A stretch of DNA of 64,000 nucleotides from Strigamia acuminata (GCA_949358305.1 OX442315.1:34808427-34872426); one strand, 5' to 3'; shown: positions 55,601 through 63,930, numbered from the stretch's first letter. The notes: generated by a model not told the origin, from the letters alone. Numbers and translations: made by a program.

Positions 55601-58244
55601 CGAGATATGCACGAAAGCGTTTGACACCCCAAACCGCGGCCAAACATTCGATTTCGGTTACTTTATAGTTCTTTTCAGCGCTGTTTAATGCACGAGAGGC
55701 AAATGCGATAGGAATTCTCACACCTTCATCGTTAAGTTGCATTAAAGCAGCACCTAATCCAGAATAACTAGCATCGGTCTGCAGTATAAATGGTTTTTTC
55801 CAACTGGGAAAACGTCTTTTCAGTGTTGGTATCGCAATCTGGTCTTTCAGATATTCGAACGCCAATTGCTGCGCATCTGTCCAAATCCAAGTTGCGTCCT
55901 TTTTAAGCAATGGTCGGAAAACTTCGCTAATTTTAGAAAAATTTGCAATGAATGATTGGTAATAACCTACCATGCCCTTAAATCGTTGTAATTCGCGCAA
56001 ATTGGTTGGCGCAGGATAATTTTGAATAGCAACCACTTTCTTTGGATTTGGTGTAATCTGGCCAGATTCCACGATGTGTCCCAAAACCTCGAGTCTTTTT
56101 TGACAAAGCTCAGTCTTGTTGGCGTTCATGGTGAATCCAGCGTTGAACAATTCCTCTAAAACGAGGCGCAAATGTTGCACGTGTTCCTCGAAAGTTCGGC
56201 TAAAAATAATCACGTCATCAATATACACAAATACAAATTTGTAAAGATATTTTGCAAGAGTCTTATTCATCGCTCGTTGGAGGGTAGCGGGTCCGTTAAT
56301 AGGTCCGAAAGGCATGCGCACATATTCGAATAAACCTCGATGTGTTATAAAAGCTAAATACCGTTCGTCACCTTTGCGCACGCCGATCTGATGGAAAGCT
56401 TCGCGTCCGTCGATTATTGAAAACCAATGCGCACCTCCCAAATAGGCAAAGATGTTATCAATGTCCGGAAGTGGGTAAACGTCCGGAATTGTTTGCGCAT
56501 TAATGGGGCGAAAATCCATAGCAGTTCTCCATTCGCCTGTCTTCTTGGGTACGACGACTGGAGCAGCGGCGCAATCACTTTGGGATCGCCGAATAATACC
56601 TTGCTGCAGCTTTTTGTCGATATATTTATCAATTATCGCCTTTTTCGCAGGGTTTACCGGGCGCACAGGGACATGAATTGGACGAAAATCCGGTTTCAGG
56701 TTCACCTCGTACTCGGTGTTATTACATAAACCAATTTCTTCACGAAAGATTTGCGAAATGGGCTGCAATGTTTTGATTAATAGTTTTATCTGTGGCATTG
56801 TTAATTGGTTCCACAACTGGTGGTAAATCCAATCTAAATCGGTCGGATCTCCACTAGGTTGGTACTGCAAAAAATTAATGTCATTAATGTTCATTTTAGA
56901 GTTATTCCCACCATTGTCAGGTTGCGCAATCGAAAAGATGTTGATTGTCGACTCCTTCTTGGCATTGATGTCTTTAGCACGTTGCGCAACGAGTTGTTTG
57001 GCAATTGGACGAATAACATTGATTTTTCGTCGTAAACGTCGTAATCGTCGGAACTGACTCAAAGTTAATTTACGTAAAATTGTCTTTTTTAAATTGGAGG
57101 AAATTTTAGAAGTTTCTTTCCTCTTTGGGGACCAAATATTCGACCATTTGCGTTGCGCACGATGTCGAACTTGTTTAACTCGATACTGCGCATCGTCATG
57201 TGGATACTCGAATATTTCTTGTTGCAAGGGTCTATGCGCCAGGAGGAGGCAGTTAATTTCACTCACCGGATCCGGTTTCCTTAGTATTTTCGTCGGAACG
57301 ATCTCACTAATGGCCGCCGGTGGGTTGGATGGATCCTGCGTTTCTTCCGGCGCAAATGGCAAAACCAGAATTGACTCTGACTTTTTTGCTTCTTCATAAG
57401 TCATGAATTTGCGAATCTCATTTGAGCCCACCATGCTCCACTGTTGTCTCGCATGGTCGATGTCGATTCCGGCCGCTGTGCAGAAATCACGTCCAAGGAG
57501 CATATCCATTTTGGCATCGGGTAAAACCATGCAAATGAATTTTATTATGCCTATTGGGGCGCGCAAAGCGAGCTGCATCGATTTGGTGGAATCCACTATG
57601 TCACCAGACGCGACCTGCACCCGCTCGTGGAGATTCACAAAGTCCAAACCCATTTTTTCGTGTAGTTGTTGGAACACGTCCTCACTCATTACACACGTTT
57701 GTGCGCCTGAGTCTAGAAGCGCAGTACAAGCTACATTAGCCCAGGAAATCTTTACGCAAGGTGCTTTCTTGCACAAACGATCCCCGCGCGTTATCTCAAT
57801 GATGGGTTCTTGAGTTTCTTTAAGTTCCTCTGGCGTTAACATTACGAAAGATACCTTCATAGGAGAGATCACTTCCTTTGGAGCCTCAGTCGTTGTTGCA
57901 CTGGAAGTAGACTTAATTATTGGTAAAGTTTTAGTAATTTTACTCACTATTGTCACTTTCGGGTTTTTCTTCGAAATTACAGGTTGCAAATCTGTTAATT
58001 TCGGCAATTCGTCCTTTACAGCTTCAGGAACGGCAGTCTGCAGATCTGACGCCTTTGTAGCTGAGGTGATGATGGAAGATGATGAAGAAATAACACTACT
58101 TACAGGTTTATACTCTGAAAGAGTAATAACAGTAGGAGATGTTGTTGAATTAACCTGTGAAGGATCGTCCTCTTTCAAGTTAATTAAAGGTGAAGCGCGT
58201 CGTTTGGATTTCAGACGTTTTGCGCGAAGGGCCGGTCGACTCAT
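52638..58244 (-). CDS. pol: pol polyprotein of the Ty3/gypsy element
   Basis: An 1868-aa frame. Aspartic protease: LLDSGAQ with Asp178, ending near MLLGRDF (about 164-270). Reverse transcriptase about 505-700: DFRPINAQT, a substrate loop, and the catalytic YIDD at 674-677. RNase H about 818-940: LQTDASYSGLG, TEIECLAAVWGV, SDHQSLKWL, ADALSR. A proline/basic linker of about 400 aa follows (1000-1400) with KKRGRPRKI near 1098-1106. Integrase about 1465-1720: HH-CC finger ending CEACQ, and D1559, D1618, E1654 (D,D-35-E). A C-terminal module about 1765-1830 (GDWVTLRNRQ...GPNTVIL) resembles GPY/F; no chromodomain is seen. The frame starts with its own ATG in the ATGA overlap with gag, so it is probably made by reinitiation, not by frameshifting. 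Confidence 0.96.
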   Translation of the reverse strand: MSRPALRAKRLKSKRRASPLINLKEDDPSQVNSTTSPTVITLSEYKPVSSVISSSSSIITSATKASDLQTAVPEAVKDELPKLTDLQPVISKKNPKVTIVSKITKTLPIIKSTSSATTTEAPKEVISPMKVSFVMLTPEELKETQEPIIEITRGDRLCKKAPCVKISWANVACTALLDSGAQTCVMSEDVFQQLHEKMGLDFVNLHERVQVASGDIVDSTKSMQLALRAPIGIIKFICMVLPDAKMDMLLGRDFCTAAGIDIDHARQQWSMVGSNEIRKFMTYEEAKKSESILVLPFAPEETQDPSNPPAAISEIVPTKILRKPDPVSEINCLLLAHRPLQQEIFEYPHDDAQYRVKQVRHRAQRKWSNIWSPKRKETSKISSNLKKTILRKLTLSQFRRLRRLRRKINVIRPIAKQLVAQRAKDINAKKESTINIFSIAQPDNGGNNSKMNINDINFLQYQPSGDPTDLDWIYHQLWNQLTMPQIKLLIKTLQPISQIFREEIGLCNNTEYEVNLKPDFRPIHVPVRPVNPAKKAIIDKYIDKKLQQGIIRRSQSDCAAAPVVVPKKTGEWRTAMDFRPINAQTIPDVYPLPDIDNIFAYLGGAHWFSIIDGREAFHQIGVRKGDERYLAFITHRGLFEYVRMPFGPINGPATLQRAMNKTLAKYLYKFVFVYIDDVIIFSRTFEEHVQHLRLVLEELFNAGFTMNANKTELCQKRLEVLGHIVESGQITPNPKKVVAIQNYPAPTNLRELQRFKGMVGYYQSFIANFSKISEVFRPLLKKDATWIWTDAQQLAFEYLKDQIAIPTLKRRFPSWKKPFILQTDASYSGLGAALMQLNDEGVRIPIAFASRALNSAEKNYKVTEIECLAAVWGVKRFRAYLEMMPFYLESDHQSLKWLFQQREPTGRLARWVLSLSDYKFTFLHCSGCKNKVADALSRAPVDPPEVDDEDDSPEVDEACYLAYFDDCNEWPALNIIKELPKNINLQFRKLFKSKFKKVPLIAASSPTKKKNKKKSLIPRPTGKEKVTGNAPTSDAQIPSSTGVATPPTRAPPVTIPPVASVPVAQPTSQVKTPNSSPVRVSVPLRTRRQRSLIPILIKKRGRPRKINIVPILSPRAKRAIATRTRARLKDPSLIPKTPPWLPPRYAGTIKKWTFPKLLKSQQVGKLKAVRRKSAIPSHVVKPKSKSVLIPPPLPIPTPPATPISTPIPSSIPPSAIIPTRIPAPINPSSFRKKTASAPSQLPTPGTLVDKIRRNFRRITGVPAPIIQPDSHRRPTTKPSPEIPNLPTPSPTPSIPITDFPIISPRQHSEPVMYDDAAGPSGQQRPEGYTSDPDSDSTSSEDSFGPIRDMSPPTRNYYAPPTSARRTPSRLRPRRERTVIEDSRTEAEKQAELEHDPPIEHPPFELLPTAAEIIAAQRQDPWSRELIFYLTAQMLPLDPDEAAKIVADAQDFGMYKEMLCRFPPVHINEIRKRRQIYLPFELRERYFRAMHYPPVVGHMGQERTLHRIKSRVFWPKMREDIRTWIQVCEACQRAKPLNRLPYGKMIMSRSRHLFSAIYIDYYGKKPRSTEGHCYAFVMVDSASRWLDVRLTENSNIATTVKQIQKFCKRWGFPKIIISDNAPAFRSPEFRSQIQQLGAINRYTAAYHPQGNIAERLNQSLKNCILAYIDDDHTRWDVNIGYFVLAINSAYQISLKYSPFKMVTGQEARFPGDLDSDTDDGEPLPPVEAENLHEHMRRMRESAINNLRESQIRHKKWFDLKRRPHDFRPGDWVTLRNRQPSSADKQFAAGLRQRTEGVYIIHRLVGPNTVILMDENGQKTQPYNVVELRHWFFTEANFLTLKDVEIIDKHVEIFAVNTLDIFSAYFLSFK

Positions 58245-60211
58245 TTGCGGCCTGGTTCCACCGGCTTCCCGAACTTCAGGCCTTCGGAGTTTTCCGGTCT
58301 CCTAAATGGCTGGTAACATATGGGGCACAACGGATGCCAAGTTGCTGTATCTACCAAATACCACCAATCCTTCGGTGTTTTCCTCCAGGCTGTGCCTTTC
58401 TCAGGACATTTGACAGTTAATGGTGGTTTTGGTGCTGGTGGAAACGTGACAATTGACGTAGAGCACACATGGTCCTTTGGGACGTCTGCTGGAGGTGTCA
58501 GAGTAGCTAAATTTATTTTAATTGTTGCCTTCTGAGCCGCCTCGGCGACTGTGCTCTTCTTAATTTCAGGTTCAGCATCCGTGTCGCTGCTACTACTACT
58601 CGTATCGGGTTCCTGCGCAGGTGGAGATTGTTCTGGTCTCGCCTGCACTGCAGCTAACTCGATTAAGAATTGTTTTCGATACCTCGCAAAACGTTTGACG
58701 TCCTGGGACACGAGAGATTTGACATCATCGTCTCCTTTGGACTTCTCCGCAGCCTTGAGCACTGTGGGGCGTTGCGCATCACGCAGAGAGGGCATTCGTT
58801 GATCAGCCATACCCAGATCTTTGTATTCGTCTGCTCGAATGGTGTCCAGCTGTAGACGATTGTCGATGTCATTACCTCTTTGGATCGCCTCGTCCAGCGA
58901 GTTTACGTTCCATGCGCGCAAGAGATGAACAACTTCGGTTTGCATCATGTTCTGAGCTTTCTCCCATTGGAGCTCTGGGTCGGTATATCCTGCAACCTGA
59001 AGATAATATACAATCTCACTTAAAAATGACATCGTAGACTCTCCATTTCGTTGCTTTCGCTTGGATAGCTTCACATTGGCCGCTGCCGAATTCATGGCGA
59101 AAGCTCGTCGAAATAATATCTCAAAGTCCTCCCATGTTTTTGGTTTTGGTTTTAGTGATAACCACCATCGCTGCGCTCTTCCACGCGTTGCTTGAATGAC
59201 AAATACTTTTAAATATTCATCCACCGGGGCCTGCATAGAATACATGTGCGCGTACAAATGCGCAAGAAAAAGATTAATGTAATCAAGATCGGCTTTATCT
59301 GGATCAAACAAAGGTGGTTTTCCAGGCTTGAAACAATTTTTATCTTTACTTGCGTGTTGCGCTCTTACTGACGGCAGTGACAACTTTGCCTTGGTGTCGG
59401 ATCTATCCCGAGGATATCCCATCTTGGAGTATAGCATCGAGCTCATTAAATCTCGATTTGCTCGTGTTGAATGGTCCAAATGAGCAGATTCCTGTGATGG
59501 AGCTTGGGTATAGATCGTTGCCATCGTCGGCATTGGCGGCGTGGTTGTTGTGTAAACAATTTGCGCAGCCTGCGCGGACATTTTCGTCTGCTGGCCTCGA
59601 TGTTCAACTTCCCGTTGCTGGTGCGGACATGCTGTGGGAAGTCCTAAATCATATGGTGCCGAGGTGCCTTTAACTCTTATGGAGCCATGCGAGGATCCAC
59701 CGTCTAGAGACCGTGCGGTCCCTGTTCGTAGAGAGCGAGGGCCTTGTTGGAATATTTCGCGAATCTCATTTACTAGACCTCGTGTTTGAGCATAGTATTG
59801 GTTGCGCAAGTCGGACATCAGCAAACCTTCCGTATTTAATGTGACGGGGTCTACTAATGCTCGAGGCTGAGTCGAATCGAAAAAAGATGGCGCCGCCAAA
59901 AAGTTAGCGGGTGTTGACGTGGCAAAATTTACTTGAGGTTGCGCTCGTGAATTTGCAACAGCCATTGTCATGATATGATTTGATGGGGCTGGCTGTTGTT
60001 GCGCAATACTCACAAGCGTTTCCTGTTGTTCGATACGACTTCTTCGTAATTGGTCGTGTTGCTGCCACTCTCGAAATTCCCTTTCCTCTTCCCGGCGAAC
60101 ACCACTCCTCCGTTCGGACTGTTGCCATTCCTGCTCCATTTCTAACTCACTGAAATCAAATGGATCGCGCGTGACGGGACGAATTCCGTCACCTCCCAAC
60201 TGTCTCGACAT
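58241..60211 (-). CDS. gag: gag of the Ty3/gypsy element
   Basis: A 656-aa frame. The N-terminus is Gln/Glu/Arg-rich (residues 20-65). The capsid-like core is about 295-460, with GKPPLFDPDKADLDYINLFL and a RGRAQRWWLSLKPKPKTWED block matching the retrotransposon gag pattern 'A-x-x-W-W-x-x-L ... W-x-x-F'. The C-terminal region has an acidic Ser-rich patch (DTSSSSSDTDAEPE). There is no CCHC zinc knuckle; instead Cys602, His626, Cys629 and Cys632 (HPLCPIC) form an atypical possible zinc site. The stop codon overlaps the pol start as ATGA. Gag assembles the virus-like particle that carries element RNA in the cytoplasm. Confidence 0.93.
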   Translation of the reverse strand: MSRQLGGDGIRPVTRDPFDFSELEMEQEWQQSERRSGVRREEEREFREWQQHDQLRRSRIEQQETLVSIAQQQPAPSNHIMTMAVANSRAQPQVNFATSTPANFLAAPSFFDSTQPRALVDPVTLNTEGLLMSDLRNQYYAQTRGLVNEIREIFQQGPRSLRTGTARSLDGGSSHGSIRVKGTSAPYDLGLPTACPHQQREVEHRGQQTKMSAQAAQIVYTTTTPPMPTMATIYTQAPSQESAHLDHSTRANRDLMSSMLYSKMGYPRDRSDTKAKLSLPSVRAQHASKDKNCFKPGKPPLFDPDKADLDYINLFLAHLYAHMYSMQAPVDEYLKVFVIQATRGRAQRWWLSLKPKPKTWEDFEILFRRAFAMNSAAANVKLSKRKQRNGESTMSFLSEIVYYLQVAGYTDPELQWEKAQNMMQTEVVHLLRAWNVNSLDEAIQRGNDIDNRLQLDTIRADEYKDLGMADQRMPSLRDAQRPTVLKAAEKSKGDDDVKSLVSQDVKRFARYRKQFLIELAAVQARPEQSPPAQEPDTSSSSSDTDAEPEIKKSTVAEAAQKATIKINLATLTPPADVPKDHVCSTSIVTFPPAPKPPLTVKCPEKGTAWRKTPKDWWYLVDTATWHPLCPICYQPFRRPENSEGLKFGKPVEPGRK

Positions 60212-60293
60212 GATGAAGAAAATGTGAAATGATTAAATAAATAACTCAAAAAACTAACCTTTTCGCGCGTTTAAGCCTTATAGGTGAGAGCGA

Positions 60294-60311
60294 ATCCTGT
60301 CTAGCTCGCCA
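60294..60311 (-). other. primer binding site of the Ty3/gypsy element
   Basis: TGGCGAGCTAGACAGGAT begins 4 nt (AACA) inside the 5' LTR. TGG matches the CCA end of a tRNA; the tRNA identity was not determined. Confidence 0.7.
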
Positions 60312-60315
60312 TGTT

Positions 60316-60987
60316 TGTTACGAATCAACTTAGATGTTTAATTGATTTGATCTGAATTTACGCGCAAGGTGATGTTAGCGCAAATCAGCGGGCAAAGTTC
60401 GTAGATTTACTCTGTTTGTGCCATCGTCATATGCGGATATCGGACGGTGAATAAACCTAACTCGCTGTAACACACATTATTTATATTCGACGGGCTCAAT
60501 CTCACGTTGTGGGTCTTTACGTTTAAAAAGAATGAGTATGCGCAGTGATATTCGTATGCGGGTGGGCATAGGATGTCACAGGCATGCGAAGGGATAAAAG
60601 GTGGGCAAAAAGAGGCGCTATTAAGTGTTAAATTAGAAGAGGCGCGTGTTAAAGCGCAAAATAAAGATTGACAAACTCAATTCAATCTAAGAGGTGTTAA
60701 CTCGTTGAAAGAGGTATGAGAAGTGTGGATTATGGATAAAAGTAGCGACCAGGTAAACATGAGTCATGTGACCAGGTCGATTGGAGTGGGTGAGGGGGTG
60801 GAAGGTATAAAATAAGGTTAATTGTTGGAAATAATAAGATGCGCGCAATGAGGCTGCGCATATATTTAGAGATGATTCATCAATGTTAGATGAAAAGAAA
60901 GATTGAGAAAAAATAAGAAAACTTAAGATTGGGTCAGTCTAAGTTAGAAATGAATAAAAAAGAAGGGTGGGTAACCTGCCCGTGACA
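60316..60987 (-). repeat. 5' LTR of the Ty3/gypsy element
   Basis: Starts TGTCACGGGCAGG and ends CGTAACA on the minus strand. A TATA-like word TATAAATA is at 60478-60485 (minus strand). Confidence 0.95.
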
Positions 60988-60991
60988 GTAC

Positions 60992-61279
60992 TCTTTTTTG
61001 ATAAAAAAAAAATATATATATTTAGAATTAAAAATTGCATCAATCAATACCACCTGGTTTTAGAGGTGGGGGACGCGCGTCAGTGCACAGGGTCTTGTAG
61101 GGAAGCCAACATTGTTTGATCAATAAGCTTACAAGCATTTGCTATTGCTATTGCTATTGCTATTGTTTGTAAATAAATGTAAATGACTTGGAAAGTTAAT
61201 GTATGGGTTTACCACCAGCTGGTGCCACATTTCAAAAATAGAAAACTAGTATGGGGATTTACTACAATGGGAGGGACGC
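60992..61279. other. displaced TMEM68 downstream DNA and repeat F copy 2
   Basis: The DNA right of the retrotransposon is what originally followed TMEM68. It includes a short ATTGCT microsatellite (about 61142-61166) and, at 61170-61235, a direct copy of repeat F (43840-43915). Confidence 0.6.
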
Positions 61280-61630
61280 ATACATCACTTTTATTGTAAA
61301 TTTACAGAAATAAAAAGAAATTATTGTAAATTTACAGAAATAAAGAGAAATTATTGTAAATTTACAGAAATAAAAAGAAATTATTGTAAATTTACAGAAA
61401 TAAAGAGAAATTATTGTAAATTTACAGAAATAAAGAGAAATTATTGTAAATTTACAGAAATAAAGAGAAATTATTGTAAATTTACAGAAATAAAGAGAAA
61501 TTATTGTAAATTTACAGAAATTATTGTAAATTTACAGAAATTATTGTAAATTTACAGAAATTATTGTAAATTTACAGAAATTATTGTAAATTTACAGAAA
61601 TTATTGTAAATTTACAGAAATGAAAAGAAA
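61280..61630. repeat. minisatellite, 30-bp unit with shorter derivative units
   Basis: About 8 units identical or nearly identical to those at 41650-41845 (TTATTGTAAATTTACAGAAA core). These are followed by about 6 units of a 20-bp derivative that lost AAAGAGAAAT. This shows directly how 30-bp units can give rise to 20-bp units. Confidence 0.95.
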
Positions 61631-62204
61631 TTCCTGTAAATTAACAAAAACCACGTGTAAATTACCATAAATTATTCGTAAATGACCAGAAACATCTGTA
61701 TAAATGCCAGAGATTGTCAATTTACAGGTATATCTTTACAGAAATTATCAGAAACAACCAGTTAACTTCCAAATATCTTTTCCCTTAATTTTACATAATC
61801 AATAGTTAAGAACTTCAACAATTTCCTACACTAAGCCCACAATTTAAACATCAAACCGTCATTCGAACAGCCACAAATGAAGCAAAATGCACGTACAAAC
61901 ACACTTTGAAAAGCACTTACAGCATAAGTCATGCACACTTTAGACGAAGCCACCGTCTTAGCTCCAAATTCTTAGCTCCAAATTCTTAAACTCGATGCAT
62001 TTCAGATGACCGTGTTGCAGAAACTGAATTTCAACGCGCTTATCACAACTGAACAGTTCGTCATTTTCCCTTTGTCTTCAAAACCAAAAAAATCATTAAG
62101 TAACCATTTTAATATCAACCGATTCAAACTTACTTGTTAGATTCTCCTAAAAATATACTCCAAGTACGAAGCCGGCGTCCGGGTCTTGAATTCCGCAATG
62201 TAGG

Positions 62205-62545
62205 TACTTTTTTACACACGTTAGAATTCTCTTCTTTGTCGGATCTGGCGGTCATTTGTCATTTGGCAAACTGCTACGGTTAATAATTCCTTTTCCTTTT
62301 CCAACTCCATTGACATTTGCCTGAAATTGATTGGATAAATTAAAATGAAAAATTTGTTCGTGAAAATAATATCGAATTTTGACGACTTTTTCAGACCTCG
62401 TAAATTTCACACGACTCGAACTACCTTCTTGTCAACTCCATTTTCAGTAAATTTTGGAACCTTTTAATCCACTGTAACCTCATTTCACCTCAATATAAAG
62501 CCATCTATGTAAAAAAAAAACCTCACACCGTCGACTCTTGCTAAA
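62205..62545 (-). pseudogene. copy of the NitFhit 5' end (exons 1-2, intron 1 and promoter)
   Basis: Matches 17812-18145 over exon 2 from its 3' part, all of intron 1, exon 1 and about 80 bp of upstream DNA (CCTCACACCGTCGACTCTTG). It keeps the intron, so it was copied as DNA. Small insertions in exon 2 (a 7-bp repeat giving TCATTTGTCATTTGGC) and exon 1 break the frame. Orientation is the same as the parent gene. Confidence 0.9.
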
Positions 62546-62644
62546 CAGCAAATAAATCACCTAAACGACATCTAACTTCTAAAACCAGAATAAACGCTAA
62601 AGTCTATAGAATTTAACAAAATCAAGTTTATTAAAAACACAACA

Positions 62645-62850
62645 AGCTGGCGACGAGGCTTATTGAGGATTCGAACTCGCGCGTCGGAACAACAACACGT
62701 TTTGGTCAAGATATGTATCGTTTTTGCTTTTCTTCATTTTGTTTAATATTCGAACTGATGTACACTTTATATCTTTAGCAAGCAAGATGATGATTGAGCC
62801 ACAGTTGAAATAGGCGGCTAAGAAAAGCTGTAGGGTCGCCGGGACCACAG
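62645..62850 (+). mobile_element. second copy of the TGGCGACGAGG retroelement leader
   Basis: Shares CTGGCGACGAGGC, GAGGATTCGAACTC and TCAAGATATGT with 33155-33377. It follows the NitFhit fragment after about 100 bp. Confidence 0.5.
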
Positions 62851-63010
62851 TTATTGACCACAGTTATTGGAGGATCGTCCGCCAACTACTTTTGACTGGA
62901 AGTCAATCTGCCTGTTAATATTCACCACGTTGTGTTTTTTATACGCATGTAAGGAAGCTGTGAAAAACAATTGAAAAAATGTTTGATAAGTGGTCAGGCA
63001 GTCTCTAATA
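62850..63010 (+). repeat. dispersed LTR-like repeat B, copy 5
   Basis: Contains TGACTGGAAGTCAATCTGCC and a CACGTTGTGTTTTTTATACG block matching copy 1 at 22050-22130. Confidence 0.5.
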
Positions 63011-63409
63011 TTTTAAAATAAAAATTCTGTTTTCTTCAAATGAATGACCGCTTTTTTGTTCTGCATTGACGTCAAACGCCCAACAGAACATCATTAATGT
63101 AAACTATTAAAATCCCACTGACCATGTTTTACTGATTTTCCTGTATTTATTTAAATTTGCAACGTGACTCTCAATCTTCCAAATTAAGAAGTTTAATTGT
63201 TTCATTTGATATTTCTACAGAATTTGATAATTCTGAAGAAAAGTAAAAATAGAAAATTTTGAAATATTTCTTTATGCTTGTTTTTCCACTGTAAAAATTG
63301 CAGATAGGTCACATTTTAAGACAAAGAAAGAAAGATTGTGGATCGGGGTATTGCTTTTACCATTAAAATATTTTACAATTAGCACAAACACAGGTTCCTA
63401 AGAGGAGTC

Positions 63410-63601
63410 ATGGAGATTTTTAACTTCATAAAACCAGTGTTTGAAGTGAAATATTTCTTCATCCGGGACTGGATTCGGGATCAACGAATCCTTGTTAAGT
63501 TTATTAATGGAAAGGAAAATCCAGCCGATATTTTTATCAAATGGCTATCACGGGATAAATTTGAACCATTTAGGGATCAGTTTCTATGTGATATGTTGTA
63601 G
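63410..63601 (+). pseudogene. Ty1/Copia pol C-terminal fragment
   Basis: The frame reads VKYFFIRDWIRDQRILVKFI and NPADIFIKWLSRDKFEPFRD before its stop, matching the end of Copia RNase H ('Y-H-F-I-R-D ... A-D-I-F-T-K'). It is followed by a purine tract and an LTR, so it is the 3' end of a Copia element. The body is missing. Confidence 0.75.
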
Positions 63602-63664
63602 TTTTTAATCATATCCCGATCTATTATTGTTTTTTTAGTGCAATTACACAATGAAAAGGAGGAG

Positions 63665-63930
63665 TTTGTTGGAGTGGTTTCATTTGTATAATTATAAACT
63701 CTGTATAATGTTGTGTTGGTTTGCTTTGTATTGATAGTTTCCCAGTGTAAGTGATTTACGCATCAATGCTGTGTATTTTTCATTTATTGTTAATTAATAA
63801 CATGATTGCAGTTGCCAAAGATGCTGGCTATTCTATGGCAACCTAACACAAGCACAGTCAGGAGAAATTGTGGAAATAGTTGAGAGAAAGAGAAAAGGAT
63901 TCCAATAAGAGACAATAAAAAGTTGGACGC
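63665..63930 (+). repeat. Copia 3' LTR (start and part)
   Basis: Begins TGTTGGAGTGGTTTC after GAAAAGGAGGAGTT. It contains GATGCTGGCTATTCTATGGC and ends near AATAAAAAGTTGGA, where it loses similarity to the internal copies. This identifies repeat A fragments at 33540, 34130 and 39480 as the same LTR family. Confidence 0.6.

Larger units (their letters stand above)
46507..60987 (-). mobile_element. complete Ty3/gypsy-type LTR retrotransposon, 14.5 kb
   Basis: Bounded by two 672-bp LTRs that look identical by eye and flanked by a 4-bp target duplication GTAC (46503-46506 and 60988-60991). In element order (minus strand) it contains the 5' LTR, a PBS, gag, pol (protease, RT, RNase H, integrase), a third ORF, a long noncoding tail, a polypurine tract and the 3' LTR. 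The domain order PR-RT-RH-IN places it in Ty3/gypsy. All three long frames are open, so it may be autonomous and recently active. Confidence 0.95.

Noticed and set aside
62650-62700. GAGTTCGAATCCTC on the minus strand as a tRNA B box
   Set aside because: No A box or cloverleaf at the right spacing; the block is part of a retroelement leader with a second copy at 33.2 kb.
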